From positions 186,001 to 250,000 of the forward strand of contig NZ_QFFY01000005.1 of the NCBI RefSeq assembly GCF_003131205.1: a DNA stretch of 64,000 nucleotides. Direction: 5' to 3'. The notes under the pieces were generated by a model. It was not told the DNA's origin. It ran no database searches and saw only the letters and a list, made by a program, of their open reading frames with translations. Both the position numbers and the translations under genes were made by a program. Source of the stretch: Occallatibacter savannae (lineage in GTDB: Bacteria; Acidobacteriota; Terriglobia; Terriglobales; Acidobacteriaceae). Below, one piece after another: positions 1 to 8,155 of this stretch (its first letter is position 1; each line of letters begins with the position of its first letter).

Positions 1-707
1 CGGATGTAAGAGCCGAGCATGACGTTGACGTCGGCAGTGAGGCCATTGATGAGGATGCGGTCTTCCGGGTCGGAGGCGATGCCGCCGATGTTGGCTGCAA
101 TCTTTTCGCCGTCCTTGAGAAAAAAGATTGCAAGGATGGGGATGAGGAGGAGCCACCAGATGTGGGTGGCAGGTTTGGCGAGGGAGCGGCCGATGTCGGC
201 GCCGATAGTCGAGAGCGCGTCGCTGTGGTTCTGGAGAATCGACTGGATTGCGTTGACGCGGTCTGCAGGCCAGTGGTGTTTCTGCGCGAAGGCCTGGAGG
301 AGTTCTCCCGATGATGCGCGATTGAGAAGTTCGGGGAGTTTGACGGCGAGGTCGCGTGTCTGTTCAGAGAGCGTGGGGGCGAGGAGGAAGATGAGGCCCG
401 TAATTACTCCGGCGAGCAGGAGATAGACGGCGCCGATCGCGGCGATGCGGCTGCGAAGCGGCTTTTCCAGGCGGTTGACCAGGGGAGCGAGGAAGTACGC
501 GAAGAGGATGGCGAAGAGGAAGAGAGTGAATGTTTCGCGAGCGGCACGGACGAGGTAGAGGATGAGGATGATGATTGCCGAGGTATAGAGGACGCGGGCG
601 GTGGTCCAGTGCCAGAGGCGGAGAGGGAAAGGGGGGCGAGCATCCTGCATGATGGGTTCGCGTCGCCGCGCGATTAACTGAGCATCTGGTTTGGGACTGG
701 GCGGCAC
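1..707 (-). CDS. AI-2E family transporter, partial (C-terminus outside window)
   Basis: The reading frame runs off the left edge, so only about 235 N-terminal residues are visible. They show hydrophobic segments near residues 38-52, 58-75, 88-113 and 179-197, the last followed by FFLKDGEK, which fits the AI-2E/PerM (former UPF0118) permease family. Members are polytopic inner-membrane proteins; some export autoinducer-2 or act as sodium/proton antiporters, so the substrate here is unknown. I chose the GTG at 707 because AAGGAG lies 5 bases upstream (713-718 on the plus strand). The ATG at 650 is the other option and has no visible ribosome site. Family call is fairly sure, substrate is not. 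Confidence 0.8.
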   Translation of the reverse strand, partial: MPPSPKPDAQLIARRREPIMQDARPPFPLRLWHWTTARVLYTSAIIILILYLVRAARETFTLFLFAILFAYFLAPLVNRLEKPLRSRIAAIGAVYLLLAGVITGLIFLLAPTLSEQTRDLAVKLPELLNRASSGELLQAFAQKHHWPADRVNAIQSILQNHSDALSTIGADIGRSLAKPATHIWWLLLIPILAIFFLKDGEKIAANIGGIASDPEDRILINGLTADVNVMLGSYI

Positions 708-905
708 CGGTTCTCCTTGCAGGACATGATGGACTGCTGCGGGTCGGGATCGTCTTGGGTTGGAGGGTTGTGACGGGCTGGGGGTTGTGCGGGAGAGACA
801 GTCGGTTGAACCGCAGGTCTCCACGGGGCGGAGCTGTCTTGTATCCAGGTCTCGAAAAGCAGGGGACCCTTCGACAAGGCTCAGCCAGGCTCTGGGACAC
901 TCGTT

Positions 906-937
906 CCCACGTCTCAAAAGCGAGACGTGGGGCACCC
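906..937. repeat. 3'-end hairpin repeat of the GCACCC family, copy 1
   Basis: Perfect 10-bp inverted arms CCCACGTCTC (906-915) and GAGACGTGGG (922-931), a 6-base loop, then GCACCC. A related partial unit lies just left (about 843-899). It is one of seven similar hairpins in this window, all at gene 3' ends. Confidence 0.75.
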
Positions 938-971
938 GGCTTCGGCTTCGGGCGCTTAGTAGTGAGGGATT

Positions 972-1088
972 CAGCTTCCCGATTGCTTTAGTTTGTTCCC
1001 AGGTATTCCATCCTTCCACCAGTTTGCCGTCCACAATGCGAGCGATATTGATGCCCGGCAGCGATTTCCTCTCACGTTGCCGAGATTG
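972..1088 (-). pseudogene. Remnant of a SnoaL-like (polyketide cyclase fold) protein
   Basis: On the minus strand, directly after the stop of the esterase gene, one frame reads GINIARIVDGKLVEGWNTWE, the typical last strand region of SnoaL/ester-cyclase proteins (pattern I.R..DGKI.E.W...). No start codon or N-terminal half is present, and the frame runs on into repeat DNA. It is best read as a gene scrap left by a deletion. The identification rests on one motif only. Confidence 0.4.
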
Positions 1089-2045
1089 CTAGCGGCTTGT
1101 GCCGGTGGTCGACGGGAGCTTTTCGACGGTGAGGAGACCGTGCACGCGGAGCCAGGTTTCGAGGAGGATGGGCCATTGGTCGAGGGCCTGATCGCCTTTG
1201 CCCAGGCCTACGCCGTGGGGGCCGCTTTCGAAGACGTGGGCTTCGGCCTGGACTCCGGCTTTGAGTTCGGCCTCGTAGAAGCGGAGGCCCTGTTCGATGG
1301 GGACGGTCTGGTCGTTCTCGGTGTGGAACCAGAAGGTGGGTGGGGTCTTGGCGGTGACGAAGAGATCCGGCGAGTAGGCTTTGCGGAGGTCTTCGCAGCG
1401 GTCCATCACGTTAAAGAGCTTGCAGTAGCTGAGGTGGGAGGTGTCGGACGAGATGGCGCCGATCCAGGGATAGCCGAGGATGAGGAAGTCCGGGCGGGAT
1501 GAGACGCGCTCGATGGGGTCGGTTGAGTCCGGAGAGCCATCGACGGGTTGGGTGGCTGCGAGGGCGGCGAGGTGTCCGCCGGCGGAGAAGCCGATAAGGG
1601 CGATGCGGTTGGGATCGACGTGATAGTCGAGTGCGCGGGCACGGACGGTCTGGATGGCGCGGCGAGCGTCGAGTAGGGGGACGGGGAGGATGTAGCCATC
1701 GGAACTGAGTCGATAGCGGAGGACGAAGGCGCGGAATCCGCGGGCGTTGAACCAATTGGCTATTTGGCGGCCCTCGAGGTTGGTGGCGAGATGGGCGTAG
1801 GCCCCGCCGGGGAAGATGACGACGGCCGAGCCGTTTTCGTGTCCGGGCTGGGGATCAAAGATGGTGAGGGTGGGGACGTCTTCGCAGGCGGTGCCTTTCG
1901 ACTGCCGGGCGGCCCCGGTCCAGAGGCGGATGGTCTGCACGCCGAGGAAGGGGTTGTTTTCGCCGGGAGTTGCGCAGGGGGCGTTCTGCTTCTGGGCCTG
2001 GGCGAGGAGGGCGCTGGAGAACAGCAATGCAATCAAGAGCTTCAT
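1089..2045 (-). CDS. Secreted alpha/beta hydrolase (acetyl esterase-like)
   Basis: 318 residues starting MKLLIALLFSSALLAQAQ, a clear signal peptide, so the enzyme acts outside the cytoplasm. The fold is that of the acetyl-esterase/BD-FAE hydrolases: an oxyanion stretch FPGGAY (78-83), the nucleophile elbow GFSAGG with Ser154, a likely acid Asp245 (ENDQ) and a likely base His277 (GPHG). Family members remove acetyl or other acyl groups from plant polysaccharides, which fits a soil heterotroph, but the substrate cannot be read from sequence. A longer frame exists upstream (to 2138), but it translates the repeat DNA at 2101-2147 into a repeated SLCSLVPL tract, so I reject that start. Confidence 0.85.
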   Translation of the reverse strand: MKLLIALLFSSALLAQAQKQNAPCATPGENNPFLGVQTIRLWTGAARQSKGTACEDVPTLTIFDPQPGHENGSAVVIFPGGAYAHLATNLEGRQIANWFNARGFRAFVLRYRLSSDGYILPVPLLDARRAIQTVRARALDYHVDPNRIALIGFSAGGHLAALAATQPVDGSPDSTDPIERVSSRPDFLILGYPWIGAISSDTSHLSYCKLFNVMDRCEDLRKAYSPDLFVTAKTPPTFWFHTENDQTVPIEQGLRFYEAELKAGVQAEAHVFESGPHGVGLGKGDQALDQWPILLETWLRVHGLLTVEKLPSTTGTSR

Positions 2046-2100
2046 GGATGAGAACTCCGGTATGGCGGAAATTATAGAGGCAGGGAACAGGGGGACAAGG

Positions 2101-2147
2101 GAGCAAAGGGACAAGGGGACGAGAGAGCAAAGGGACAAGGGGACGAG
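2101..2147. repeat. Two-copy tandem repeat, 24-bp period
   Basis: The 23-base unit beginning GAGCAAAGGGACAAGG occurs at 2101-2123 and again, identical, at 2125-2147. It sits in a longer purine-rich tract of GGGACAAGG/GGGACGAGG words (about 2088-2160). Similar degenerate G-rich tracts occur at about 2480-2515 and 5063-5115. Confidence 0.8.
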
Positions 2148-2593
2148 GGGACGAGGGATTAGGAATTAGGGATTAGAGATCAGTGGTCAGAGATCAGAAG
2201 CAGACATTCAATTGGGTTGGTGTGCCCCCGCCCCCTCCCATACAGCTTGTAAACAAGTGTCCTGTTTTCTTCTACCTGCACAAGAGCGTGCGCTCCAAGT
2301 GTGTCCAGGGATTGGACTTAGCTGTAAGTGTCTCTAAGGTAAGAGGTTTTGTTCCTCGTGCGATCGTTCCTCCTTGTATCCGGAGCCCGCGAATTGAGCT
2401 GCGTCGAGCTTTGATCCAAGTATGCGCTTCTGGGTGGAAATTGACTGCAACGGAAAAGGTGATGGGAGGCACAGGGCGAGGTGACGAGGGGACAAGGGGA
2501 TGAGGGGATCAGGGAAGCTGATCGGAGGGGACGTTACTTTTGCGGGCGGGGTCACGACTTTTGGTCAACGTTACCTATGAACCTTTGGCATGA
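2148..2593. other. Intergenic region with G-rich and TCAG-type repeats, no gene seen
   Basis: About 450 bases between the divergent esterase and CxxC-protein genes. It holds TCAG words near 2176-2205, a C-rich tract near 2226-2240 and a second purine-rich tract near 2480-2515. The open frames here look like chance and show no recognisable protein. A promoter for the right-hand gene is expected, but I could not identify a convincing one. Confidence 0.5.
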
Positions 2594-2947
2594 GTGACGT
2601 TCTATGTACGACAGTGCAACACTTGTGGGGTGTTGCCGTGCGCTCAATGCGAGGAGTTCCTGGACGGGCTGAGTTTCGAGAAGCCGCGGGAGTACCTTGA
2701 GTTTGCATTGAGAGTGCTGAGGGTGGCGGAGGCGGGAACGCTGGAGCTGCTGGAGAGCACGTGCACTCTGCAGGATCTATTTAAAGAAGAGTGGCCCGCC
2801 GATATCGTTGAGCACAACTTGGAGTGCGCGACGTGCGGCAGGAAGTTCCAGCTCTTTGCCGATACCTATCGGGGCCATGCGGGGTGGGGATTGACGGGAC
2901 CTCCTGTCAAGCTGGCCGCGTTGGAAGAGGCGGCCAGCTCGACTTAA
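2594..2947 (+). CDS. Hypothetical protein with CxxC pairs (possible zinc-binding)
   Basis: 117 residues, family not recognised. Cysteines are arranged as C8-x2-C11, C16-x2-C19 and C78-x2-C81, spacing that suggests metal binding by a zinc ribbon-like fold. The middle is acidic and probably helical. The GTG at 2594 is the first possible start because an in-frame TGA lies immediately before it (2591-2593). No signal peptide is seen, so it is presumably cytoplasmic. It stands alone; the next gene is convergent. Codon use matches the surrounding chromosome, which supports a real gene. Confidence 0.6.
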   Translation: MTFYVRQCNTCGVLPCAQCEEFLDGLSFEKPREYLEFALRVLRVAEAGTLELLESTCTLQDLFKEEWPADIVEHNLECATCGRKFQLFADTYRGHAGWGLTGPPVKLAALEEAASST

Positions 2948-2992
2948 GTTCGGTCACAGAGTGCTTCGGAGTTGAAGCACCGACGCTCCCGC

Positions 2993-3026
2993 TCATCCGC
3001 GATGAGACTGCGGATGAATGGGACCC
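2993..3026. repeat. Hairpin repeat of the TCATC/GATGAATGGG family, copy 1
   Basis: Inverted arms TCATCCGC (2993-3000) and GCGGATGA (3010-3017), followed by ATGGGACCC. It lies between the convergent 3' ends of the CxxC protein and the coiled-coil protein. Copies 2 and 3 are near 5872 and 25415. Confidence 0.65.
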
Positions 3027-3050
3027 AACTTAGGAGCAACTCGTCTTCGG

Positions 3051-3263
3051 TCAGCTTTCGTCTTCGGGATCTGCGATATCGAGAATCTTCAGCTCATTGG
3101 TGAGGCGGCGGTATTCCTTTTCGAGCTCCTCGGCACGCCAGGAGATCTTTCCGAGATTTGCTCCGGTGGTCGTTAGGATCGAGAGGAGCTTGCGTCTCTC
3201 CTCTTCGCAGATCTCCAACCGCGCTTTGAGGGCGGCGATCCTGCTTTTCCGCCGGTAATCCAT
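3051..3263 (-). CDS. Small coiled-coil protein, hypothetical
   Basis: 70 residues from the ATG at 3263. An upstream TTG at 3299 would add 12 residues. The sequence is almost wholly charged and helical (ARLEICEEERRKLL, AEELEKEYRRL), with heptad-like spacing that predicts a short coiled coil. There is no membrane segment or signal peptide. It sits 56 bases after bshC on the same strand and may be co-transcribed with it. Function unknown; the gene call itself is moderate because of its length. Confidence 0.5.
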   Translation of the reverse strand: MDYRRKSRIAALKARLEICEEERRKLLSILTTTGANLGKISWRAEELEKEYRRLTNELKILDIADPEDES

Positions 3264-3319
3264 GCGCACGATTAGAGCCAGATTCGCGCTGACCGTCAAT
3301 AGAGGCGAAGATCAGAGGC

Positions 3320-4921
3320 TTAAAGCCAGACGGCTTTGTGACCGGGACAGGGATCAGATGCGAGTCCGGTGAGGGTTTCGTTGAGTTCGAACCCGTAGCG
3401 CGCGAGGTAGTAGGCGGCACCGTGCACGCGTTCCTGTAGTACTCCGCCGGGATTGAGCGCGCGCTCAATGGCATCGGCGTGGCGGCGAAGCGAGCCTTCA
3501 CGCTGCATTTCGAAGTTGGCGGCGAGGCGGCGGAGGCGGTTCATCTGATAGCGCATTTTGCTGGCAGCGGTTTCGGCGGAGCGGCCTAGTCCGGGATCCA
3601 TGGCGCGCATGTAGTCGAGAAGAGGCTGAAGTTCGGCATCGAGAGCGTTGCCGGCGGAGGAGAGCTTCTGCTTGCCTTCGACGGGCATGGCGCGAGCGGC
3701 CAGGATCTGCGCAAGAGAGTCGGCTGACTCGCGGAAGATGCGGTCGATGCCGAGGTCATGCTTGTGGAGGAGCTCTGCGATGGCCGGCTCGATCAGCGTA
3801 GCTGAGAGGCGAGGCTCGGCTGCGGTGGTGCGGCCGAGGATACGCTCGTAGAGCACCGCGGATTGGGCGAAGTAGGCGATCTCGGCGGGGCCTCCGATGA
3901 TGAGCGAGGTGCCGAGGAGGTAGTCCTGGAAGATGGGGCGCAGGAGTGCGGCGGGAGAGATGCGGTGGGGCTCTGCGGCCAAGATGCCGAGGAGGTCGGC
4001 GGTGGTGAAGCGATCGCGGCCAGCCTGCCATAGGCCCTGTGGCTCGGCGGTGCTGGATGAGGTGCGCTTTAGCGAAAGGCGCGCGCCGGTACGCTCGTCG
4101 AGCAGGAACAGGAGGCTTGATTCGGATGTGACGGCGACCTGGACGTGGTAGCCGGCCGCTTCGAGAGCCTTGTTCCGGTCAAGGAGCGCCGCGTGCAATT
4201 CGTCGCCACGTTCGATGGCGGCCTTGAGGACGGGCGAGCCCAGACGGTGAATCTCGGCGCTGGAGGCATCGAGTATGAGAAGTCCCTGGTCGGCGAAGGC
4301 TCTGGAGTAGAAGTCGGCGAAGGCCTGACCGAAGGTGCGGCCCGGCTTGTACGCAGCGACGAGCGCGTCCATGGCGTCAGAGGCGCCGAGGAGCTCCCAT
4401 GCCTGATCGACGAGGGGCTCGATGGCTTCATCGATGACGACGCCACCGGCGGGGACGGGAGCGGCGGGAGATTTGGAGTAGACGAGCTTGCGGAGTTCTT
4501 TGCGAGACGGAAAGACGACGTGGTTGATTTCGGCGAAGTCGTGGTCTTCCGTCGCGAGCCAGAAAATGGCTGCGTGCGGTTGTCCGGCATTGGTGGCCTG
4601 GCGGGCACGGGCGAGAGCAGTTGCGGCTTTGAAGGGCGTGTAGAGAGGCCCGCCGAAGAGGCCGACCTGCTGTCCGGTGAGTACGGTGGCGGCTCCGGCA
4701 CGGAGGGCAGCGATCGGGGCGGATGCGGAGGGATTCTGCGTGGCGAGGATGTCTACGATTTCGCTCCAGTGGTCAGGACGCGGACATCGCTGCTGCCATC
4801 CGGTTTCGCGAGGGAGAGATGGGTAGAAGGGCCGAACGGCGGGTGCCGCGGCGCAGTAGTCGAGGAAGAGACGACTCTGTCCGGGAACGACATCGATGGG
4901 GAAACAGTCGGAACTCGGCAA
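3320..4921 (-). CDS. bshC: Bacillithiol biosynthesis cysteine-adding enzyme BshC
   Basis: 533 residues, the usual length for BshC. The enzyme adds cysteine to glucosaminyl-malate, the last step of bacillithiol synthesis, in the cytoplasm. Family-specific stretches are LTGQQVGLFGGPLYT (81-95) and FWLATEDHDFAEINHV (120-135) in the Rossmann-like core, with a long helical region towards the C-terminus. The start is a TTG at 4921 with AAGG about 7 bases upstream; no ATG fits the conserved N-terminus better. bshA and bshB are not in the window. Bacillithiol would be this organism's main low-molecular-weight thiol. Confidence 0.93.
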   Translation of the reverse strand: MPSSDCFPIDVVPGQSRLFLDYCAAAPAVRPFYPSLPRETGWQQRCPRPDHWSEIVDILATQNPSASAPIAALRAGAATVLTGQQVGLFGGPLYTPFKAATALARARQATNAGQPHAAIFWLATEDHDFAEINHVVFPSRKELRKLVYSKSPAAPVPAGGVVIDEAIEPLVDQAWELLGASDAMDALVAAYKPGRTFGQAFADFYSRAFADQGLLILDASSAEIHRLGSPVLKAAIERGDELHAALLDRNKALEAAGYHVQVAVTSESSLLFLLDERTGARLSLKRTSSSTAEPQGLWQAGRDRFTTADLLGILAAEPHRISPAALLRPIFQDYLLGTSLIIGGPAEIAYFAQSAVLYERILGRTTAAEPRLSATLIEPAIAELLHKHDLGIDRIFRESADSLAQILAARAMPVEGKQKLSSAGNALDAELQPLLDYMRAMDPGLGRSAETAASKMRYQMNRLRRLAANFEMQREGSLRRHADAIERALNPGGVLQERVHGAAYYLARYGFELNETLTGLASDPCPGHKAVWL

Positions 4922-5166
4922 CGCGTACCTTCTGAGTGGATTCGTCTGGCTGACCCTTGGGGACAGATCCGGTCCGGCTTCGCGAGACGGCTACATTGCT
5001 GCGCAAGGCGGCTGGGTTAAGGATGCCATGAAGGGGGGATTCGATGCACGAAGACGGGGACTAGGTGACGAGGTGACAAGCGGGAAGGGGATCGGGTAAC
5101 AGGGGTAGGGAATAGGCAATAACCAACTCTTGCCCGCGGCAGACGCTGGAAGAGAGAGACTCGCGC

Positions 5167-5373
5167 TCAGGCGTAGGCTTTTTCGGAAACGGGGAGGCGG
5201 ACGGGTTCGGCGGGGCGGGAGGTCAGTTCAGCCTGCTTGATGCGCCGGAGGAGGATATTGCGGAGCCTATTGGCGGCCTCGTCGTCGAGACCGAGGTGGG
5301 AATTCTCTTCCATGACATCAAGTGCGTAGCGGAGTTCGTTGGCGAGTTCCGGCTTCGGTGCGCTGATCGACAT
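5167..5373 (-). CDS. Conserved-looking small hypothetical protein
   Basis: 68 residues, starting at the ATG at 5373. It is soluble, with two predicted helices (ELANELRYALDVME, EAANRLRNILLRRIKQAE), and is rich in Leu, Arg and Glu. No domain is recognised. Codon choice follows the neighbouring genes and the opposite strand has only poor frames. The ribosome site is weak. It lies about 245 bases upstream of bshC on the same strand, across a purine-rich repeat tract, so an operon is doubtful. Confidence 0.5.
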   Translation of the reverse strand: MSISAPKPELANELRYALDVMEENSHLGLDDEAANRLRNILLRRIKQAELTSRPAEPVRLPVSEKAYA

Positions 5374-5693
5374 GAGTCCATTGTAGCTGGGCGGTCAATC
5401 GGTTTTCTTCGCTCGATTTTCCACAGAAGTGGGATTTGCTGGTATCGAACGGGGAATGAACGAGTTGGAGAGGGCACAGGAGGCAGGTTCGTGTCCTGAC
5501 GAGCTGTTTGGGCAGGGGATAGGCCCAGAAGAGTGTGGATTCCTTTCTATGAGATTCACCATCACAGTGGATATGGACGGAAGGGCTATCAGGCGACGTC
5601 GCAAGGTCCGTCCGACGACCGAAAAGATTGCGATCTAGACGAGAAGAACGGTTTGTCATAAAGGCTAAAAAGTAGAGATCGAGTTCCATCGAG

Positions 5694-5828
5694 ATGGCGT
5701 GTCGTACATTCGTGATTCTGATTTTGTCGGCGATGATTCTGGTGTTTGTCCTTGCCGCGCGGGTGTTTCCGCGTACGAGCTGGATTAAGCACCATCATGA
5801 GCCCTGGTCTGCGGCGCATAGGAAGTGA
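5694..5828 (+). CDS. Single-pass membrane microprotein (44 aa)
   Basis: The ATG at 5694 opens 44 codons ending at the TGA at 5826-5828. Residues 6-23 (FVILILSAMILVFVLAAR) form one strong transmembrane helix, followed by a basic, His-rich tail (HHHEPWSAAHRK). No family is known to me. The ribosome site is weak. It is followed directly by a hairpin repeat of the type that marks gene 3' ends in this window, which is mild support for a real gene. Confidence 0.4.
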   Translation: MACRTFVILILSAMILVFVLAARVFPRTSWIKHHHEPWSAAHRK

Positions 5829-5871
5829 TTTGTCGCAGTGCGATCATGTTGGGTTCTCCTTCGAGAGACGT

Positions 5872-5912
5872 TCCCACTCATGGCACGATGAAGCTGCGCG
5901 ATGAATGGGGCA
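5872..5912. repeat. Hairpin repeat of the TCATC/GATGAATGGG family, copy 2
   Basis: CCCACTCAT (from 5874) pairs, with one mismatch, with ATGAATGGG ending near 5910, followed by GCAC. The layout is the same as copies 1 and 3. It lies 44 bases after the stop of the 44-aa membrane microprotein. Confidence 0.6.
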
Positions 5913-6069
5913 CAACTTTTCTATCGATTGAGCTCGTCGCCCGGTACATAGATTGAGGGACCGCCGGTGCCAAAGTGCGAGCGACAGAGGGCACCCGGTT
6001 CGGTCTGCATAACTCCGCCCATCGTGTTGCATATACTTTGAATGAGTGGAGAAGGAGAGCTTTCCTGCG

Positions 6070-6723
6070 ATGGCGAAAAAGTCCGCGAAGATGAAGAAGT
6101 CGAAGGCACCGAAGGAGAAACCACACACGCCTCCGGCGAAAGAGAAGGCGAGCAAGCAGGGAGCCGAGACCGAGGAATTGTTGAGCTCGGAGGTGGTGTA
6201 CCAGGGAAAGCTGTTCCGGGTTCTGCACGACAGGCTGATAGAGCCGGGCGGTAAGAAGAGCGAGCGCGATGTGATCCGGCACAACGGAAGCGTAGTGATT
6301 CTGGCGATCGACAAGTCGAAGAGCAAGAAGGATCCCTGGATTGTGATGGAGCGGCAGTACCGCCATGCGGCGAAGCAATATCTTTGGGAGTTGCCGGCGG
6401 GAAAGCTGGATGCTGGGGAAGAGCCGCTGGTGGGCGCTCAGCGGGAACTCGAGGAGGAGACCGGGTATCGCGCGAAGAAGTGGAAGCCGCTTGTGGAGTA
6501 CTACGGGAGCCCCGGTTTTCTGGGTGAGTCGATGAAGGTTTTCCAGGCTGAGGGTCTGATCGCGGGAGACGCGCACCCGGAGGAGGACGAAGAGATCGAG
6601 TTCCGGCTGGTGAAGCTCTCCGAGATCGTGAAGATGATCGAGAAGGGCGCGATCAAGGACGGCAAGACGCTTTGCAGCGTGCTGCTGTACGCCAGGAAGC
6701 TCGAGAAAAAACGCAAGAAGTGA
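6070..6723 (+). CDS. Nudix hydrolase, ADP-ribose pyrophosphatase type
   Basis: 217 residues. A complete Nudix box lies at about residues 111-132 (G-x5-E-x7-REL-x-EE-x-G), preceded by RQYRHAAKQYLWELPAGK, a pattern typical of ADP-sugar pyrophosphatases that split ADP-ribose or similar nucleotides. The first 35 residues are a Lys/Pro/Ala-rich low-complexity extension not needed for the fold, so the true start could be later. I use the ATG at 6070 with AAGGAGA 12 bases upstream rather than the GTG at 6046. A strong terminator follows. Role: clearance of reactive nucleotide sugars, inferred from the family. Confidence 0.85.
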   Translation: MAKKSAKMKKSKAPKEKPHTPPAKEKASKQGAETEELLSSEVVYQGKLFRVLHDRLIEPGGKKSERDVIRHNGSVVILAIDKSKSKKDPWIVMERQYRHAAKQYLWELPAGKLDAGEEPLVGAQRELEEETGYRAKKWKPLVEYYGSPGFLGESMKVFQAEGLIAGDAHPEEDEEIEFRLVKLSEIVKMIEKGAIKDGKTLCSVLLYARKLEKKRKK

Positions 6724-6759
6724 GCTAAGGTAAGTACCTTTGGTCAGGGGGTTTGGACG

Positions 6760-6793
6760 GGGCCGGCGAGATTCGCCGGCCCGATCATTTTGT
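6760..6793 (+). terminator. Rho-independent terminator after the Nudix gene
   Basis: Perfect 10-bp stem GGGCCGGCGA (6760-6769) and TCGCCGGCCC (6773-6782) with a 3-base loop, then GATCATTTTGT. Confidence 0.7.
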
Positions 6794-6912
6794 CAAACTT
6801 GTGGATGAGTCAATAAACCTTTGACAAAGATTGAGCGTCATAGTCGATAGGGTGGGCTGGCTTCCCCATTGTTTGCTCACCAACCCCCTAAGAGGCAAGA
6901 AAGGCAAACCCT

Positions 6913-7146
6913 GTGGCTCAGTACAAAGGCAAAGTCAAGTGGTTCAACAACGCCAAGGGCTACGGATTCATCGGACGTGATGACGGGCCAGATGTTTTCG
7001 TCCACTACTCGGCAATTCAACTGGATGGTTACAAGACTCTGAAAGAGGGCGATGATGTGGAGTTCGACATCGTCCAGGGGCAAAAAGGTCCTCAGGCGGA
7101 TGCGGTTATACGTCAGAGAGACGCGGCCACCCACAACGCTGCCTAG
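6913..7146 (+). CDS. Cold-shock domain protein (CspA family)
   Basis: 77 residues forming one cold-shock domain, a single-stranded nucleic-acid-binding OB fold that acts as an RNA chaperone. RNP1 is KGYGFI (15-20) and RNP2 is VFVHY (28-32), with the usual KVKWFN lead-in. The start is a GTG at 6913. The leader between the Nudix terminator and this gene is about 120 bases and includes TTGACA at 6821-6826; long leaders are common in cold-shock genes and may fold for thermal control, which is inference. A terminator follows the gene, so it is probably monocistronic. Confidence 0.95.
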   Translation: MAQYKGKVKWFNNAKGYGFIGRDDGPDVFVHYSAIQLDGYKTLKEGDDVEFDIVQGQKGPQADAVIRQRDAATHNAA

Positions 7147-7284
7147 CAGTACGGGGACTCTGGGGCGTTCTTCCCCAGCCGCTTACTGGCGGTGCGGGAG
7201 CACGTTGCTCCGGGCCCAGCTTTCGCTCAACTGAACTAAACTCACGAAGCTCGGTTCTCCACGTGCTTTCATTCTGGACTCACA

Positions 7285-7324
7285 GGGCCAGGGAGGGTGT
7301 ACCTTCCCGGCCCTTTCCCTTTTC
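7285..7324 (+). terminator. Rho-independent terminator after the cold-shock gene
   Basis: Imperfect 12-bp stem GGGCCAGGGAGG (7285-7296) and CCTTCCCGGCCC (7302-7313), then TTTCCCTTTT. Confidence 0.65.
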
Positions 7325-7346
7325 GGGGCGCCTAGAGCTTACTCGC

Positions 7347-8024
7347 CTATACCTTCGGACCTCGAATGACATAGATCGAGACTGCGATGAGCCATAGAAA
7401 GCCCAGAAAGCGGGCGATCGGCAAGCAGGGCGAGAAGGCGATGCTGAGCAGCACCGGTGTCGCCGCCGCCGAGACGAAGGTCAGGAAGTAGCCGGCTACA
7501 AGTAGCCAGCGGGGCAGAAGGTCGCGACTCCCGATCGTGATTCCGGTAAGGAAGACGGTGAAGAAGCCGGCCCATCCGGGTCCGCCAAGCAGAAATGGGA
7601 TGAACTGAAAAGCGTGGAGAGCAGGCCCGAGATCGGCCGCTCCCGGCGCAACGATAGCCCATGAGAAAAGAGAGGAGAGAGCCAGCATGATGGCTGCGCC
7701 TGCGCCTCCCACGGCGGTTAGCCACTTCGATGTATCCCGAATATGAACTGGGGGTAGTGCGCTGCTGAAGAGAGCGGCGGCAAAACCTAGACATATCGCG
7801 GACGCGAGCTGAAGGAAGTCGCTGACTCGAATGGCGGAAGCGGCGGTGAAGAAGAATGTGCGCGTGTTTGCGTCGTTGGCGAATGGGTTGGGAATCCTTG
7901 AGCCGGGAGCGAGGATGGGAATGGCGACGAGGCTCGCGAAGAAGAAAAGAAAGTGAAGAGCTGTCAATGTGAACAGAGTCTTCGCGGATCGAGAGGTTGA
8001 GATCGTCACGGTGTCGCCTATCAT
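7347..8024 (-). CDS. Multi-pass membrane protein, hypothetical
   Basis: 225 residues with about six hydrophobic helices (for example FTLTALHFLFFFASLVAIPIL, near the start, and FLGFLWLIAVSIYVI near the end). No catalytic or transport motif is recognised. An NPFANDANTRTFF loop follows helix 1. It stands alone, divergent from polX and convergent with the cold-shock gene. The strong hydrophobic pattern in this frame makes it real; function is unknown. Confidence 0.7.
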   Translation of the reverse strand: MIGDTVTISTSRSAKTLFTLTALHFLFFFASLVAIPILAPGSRIPNPFANDANTRTFFFTAASAIRVSDFLQLASAICLGFAAALFSSALPPVHIRDTSKWLTAVGGAGAAIMLALSSLFSWAIVAPGAADLGPALHAFQFIPFLLGGPGWAGFFTVFLTGITIGSRDLLPRWLLVAGYFLTFVSAAATPVLLSIAFSPCLPIARFLGFLWLIAVSIYVIRGPKV

Positions 8025-8155
8025 CGATGCCTCAGGTGGTATGGGATTGCTTCAGTAGACCAACGAGAGACGGCGCAGTACGTAAAGGTCGATCAAGACT
8101 TGTAAAGATTCGTGAAGTGGGTCGATGAAAGATACTGATCGCGGAGAGTCTTTCG

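Noticed and set aside
993..1502. 169-codon plus-strand frame opposite the esterase gene
   Set aside because: Antisense to a gene with signal peptide and full catalytic triad; composition is that of a shadow frame in high-G+C DNA.
2183..2503. 106-codon plus-strand frame in the intergenic gap
   Set aside because: Starts in repeat DNA, lacks a ribosome site and shows no protein-like composition.
4145..5020. 291-codon plus-strand frame opposite bshC
   Set aside because: Gly/Glu/Val-rich mirror of the bshC codons; no motif.
5429..5638. 69-codon plus-strand frame
   Set aside because: No ribosome site, no motif, and odd amino-acid use; might at most contain a very short peptide.
6723..6912. Cold-shock leader as a riboswitch
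   Set aside because: No known aptamer pattern could be drawn; only a terminator stem of the previous gene and a TTGACA word were seen.
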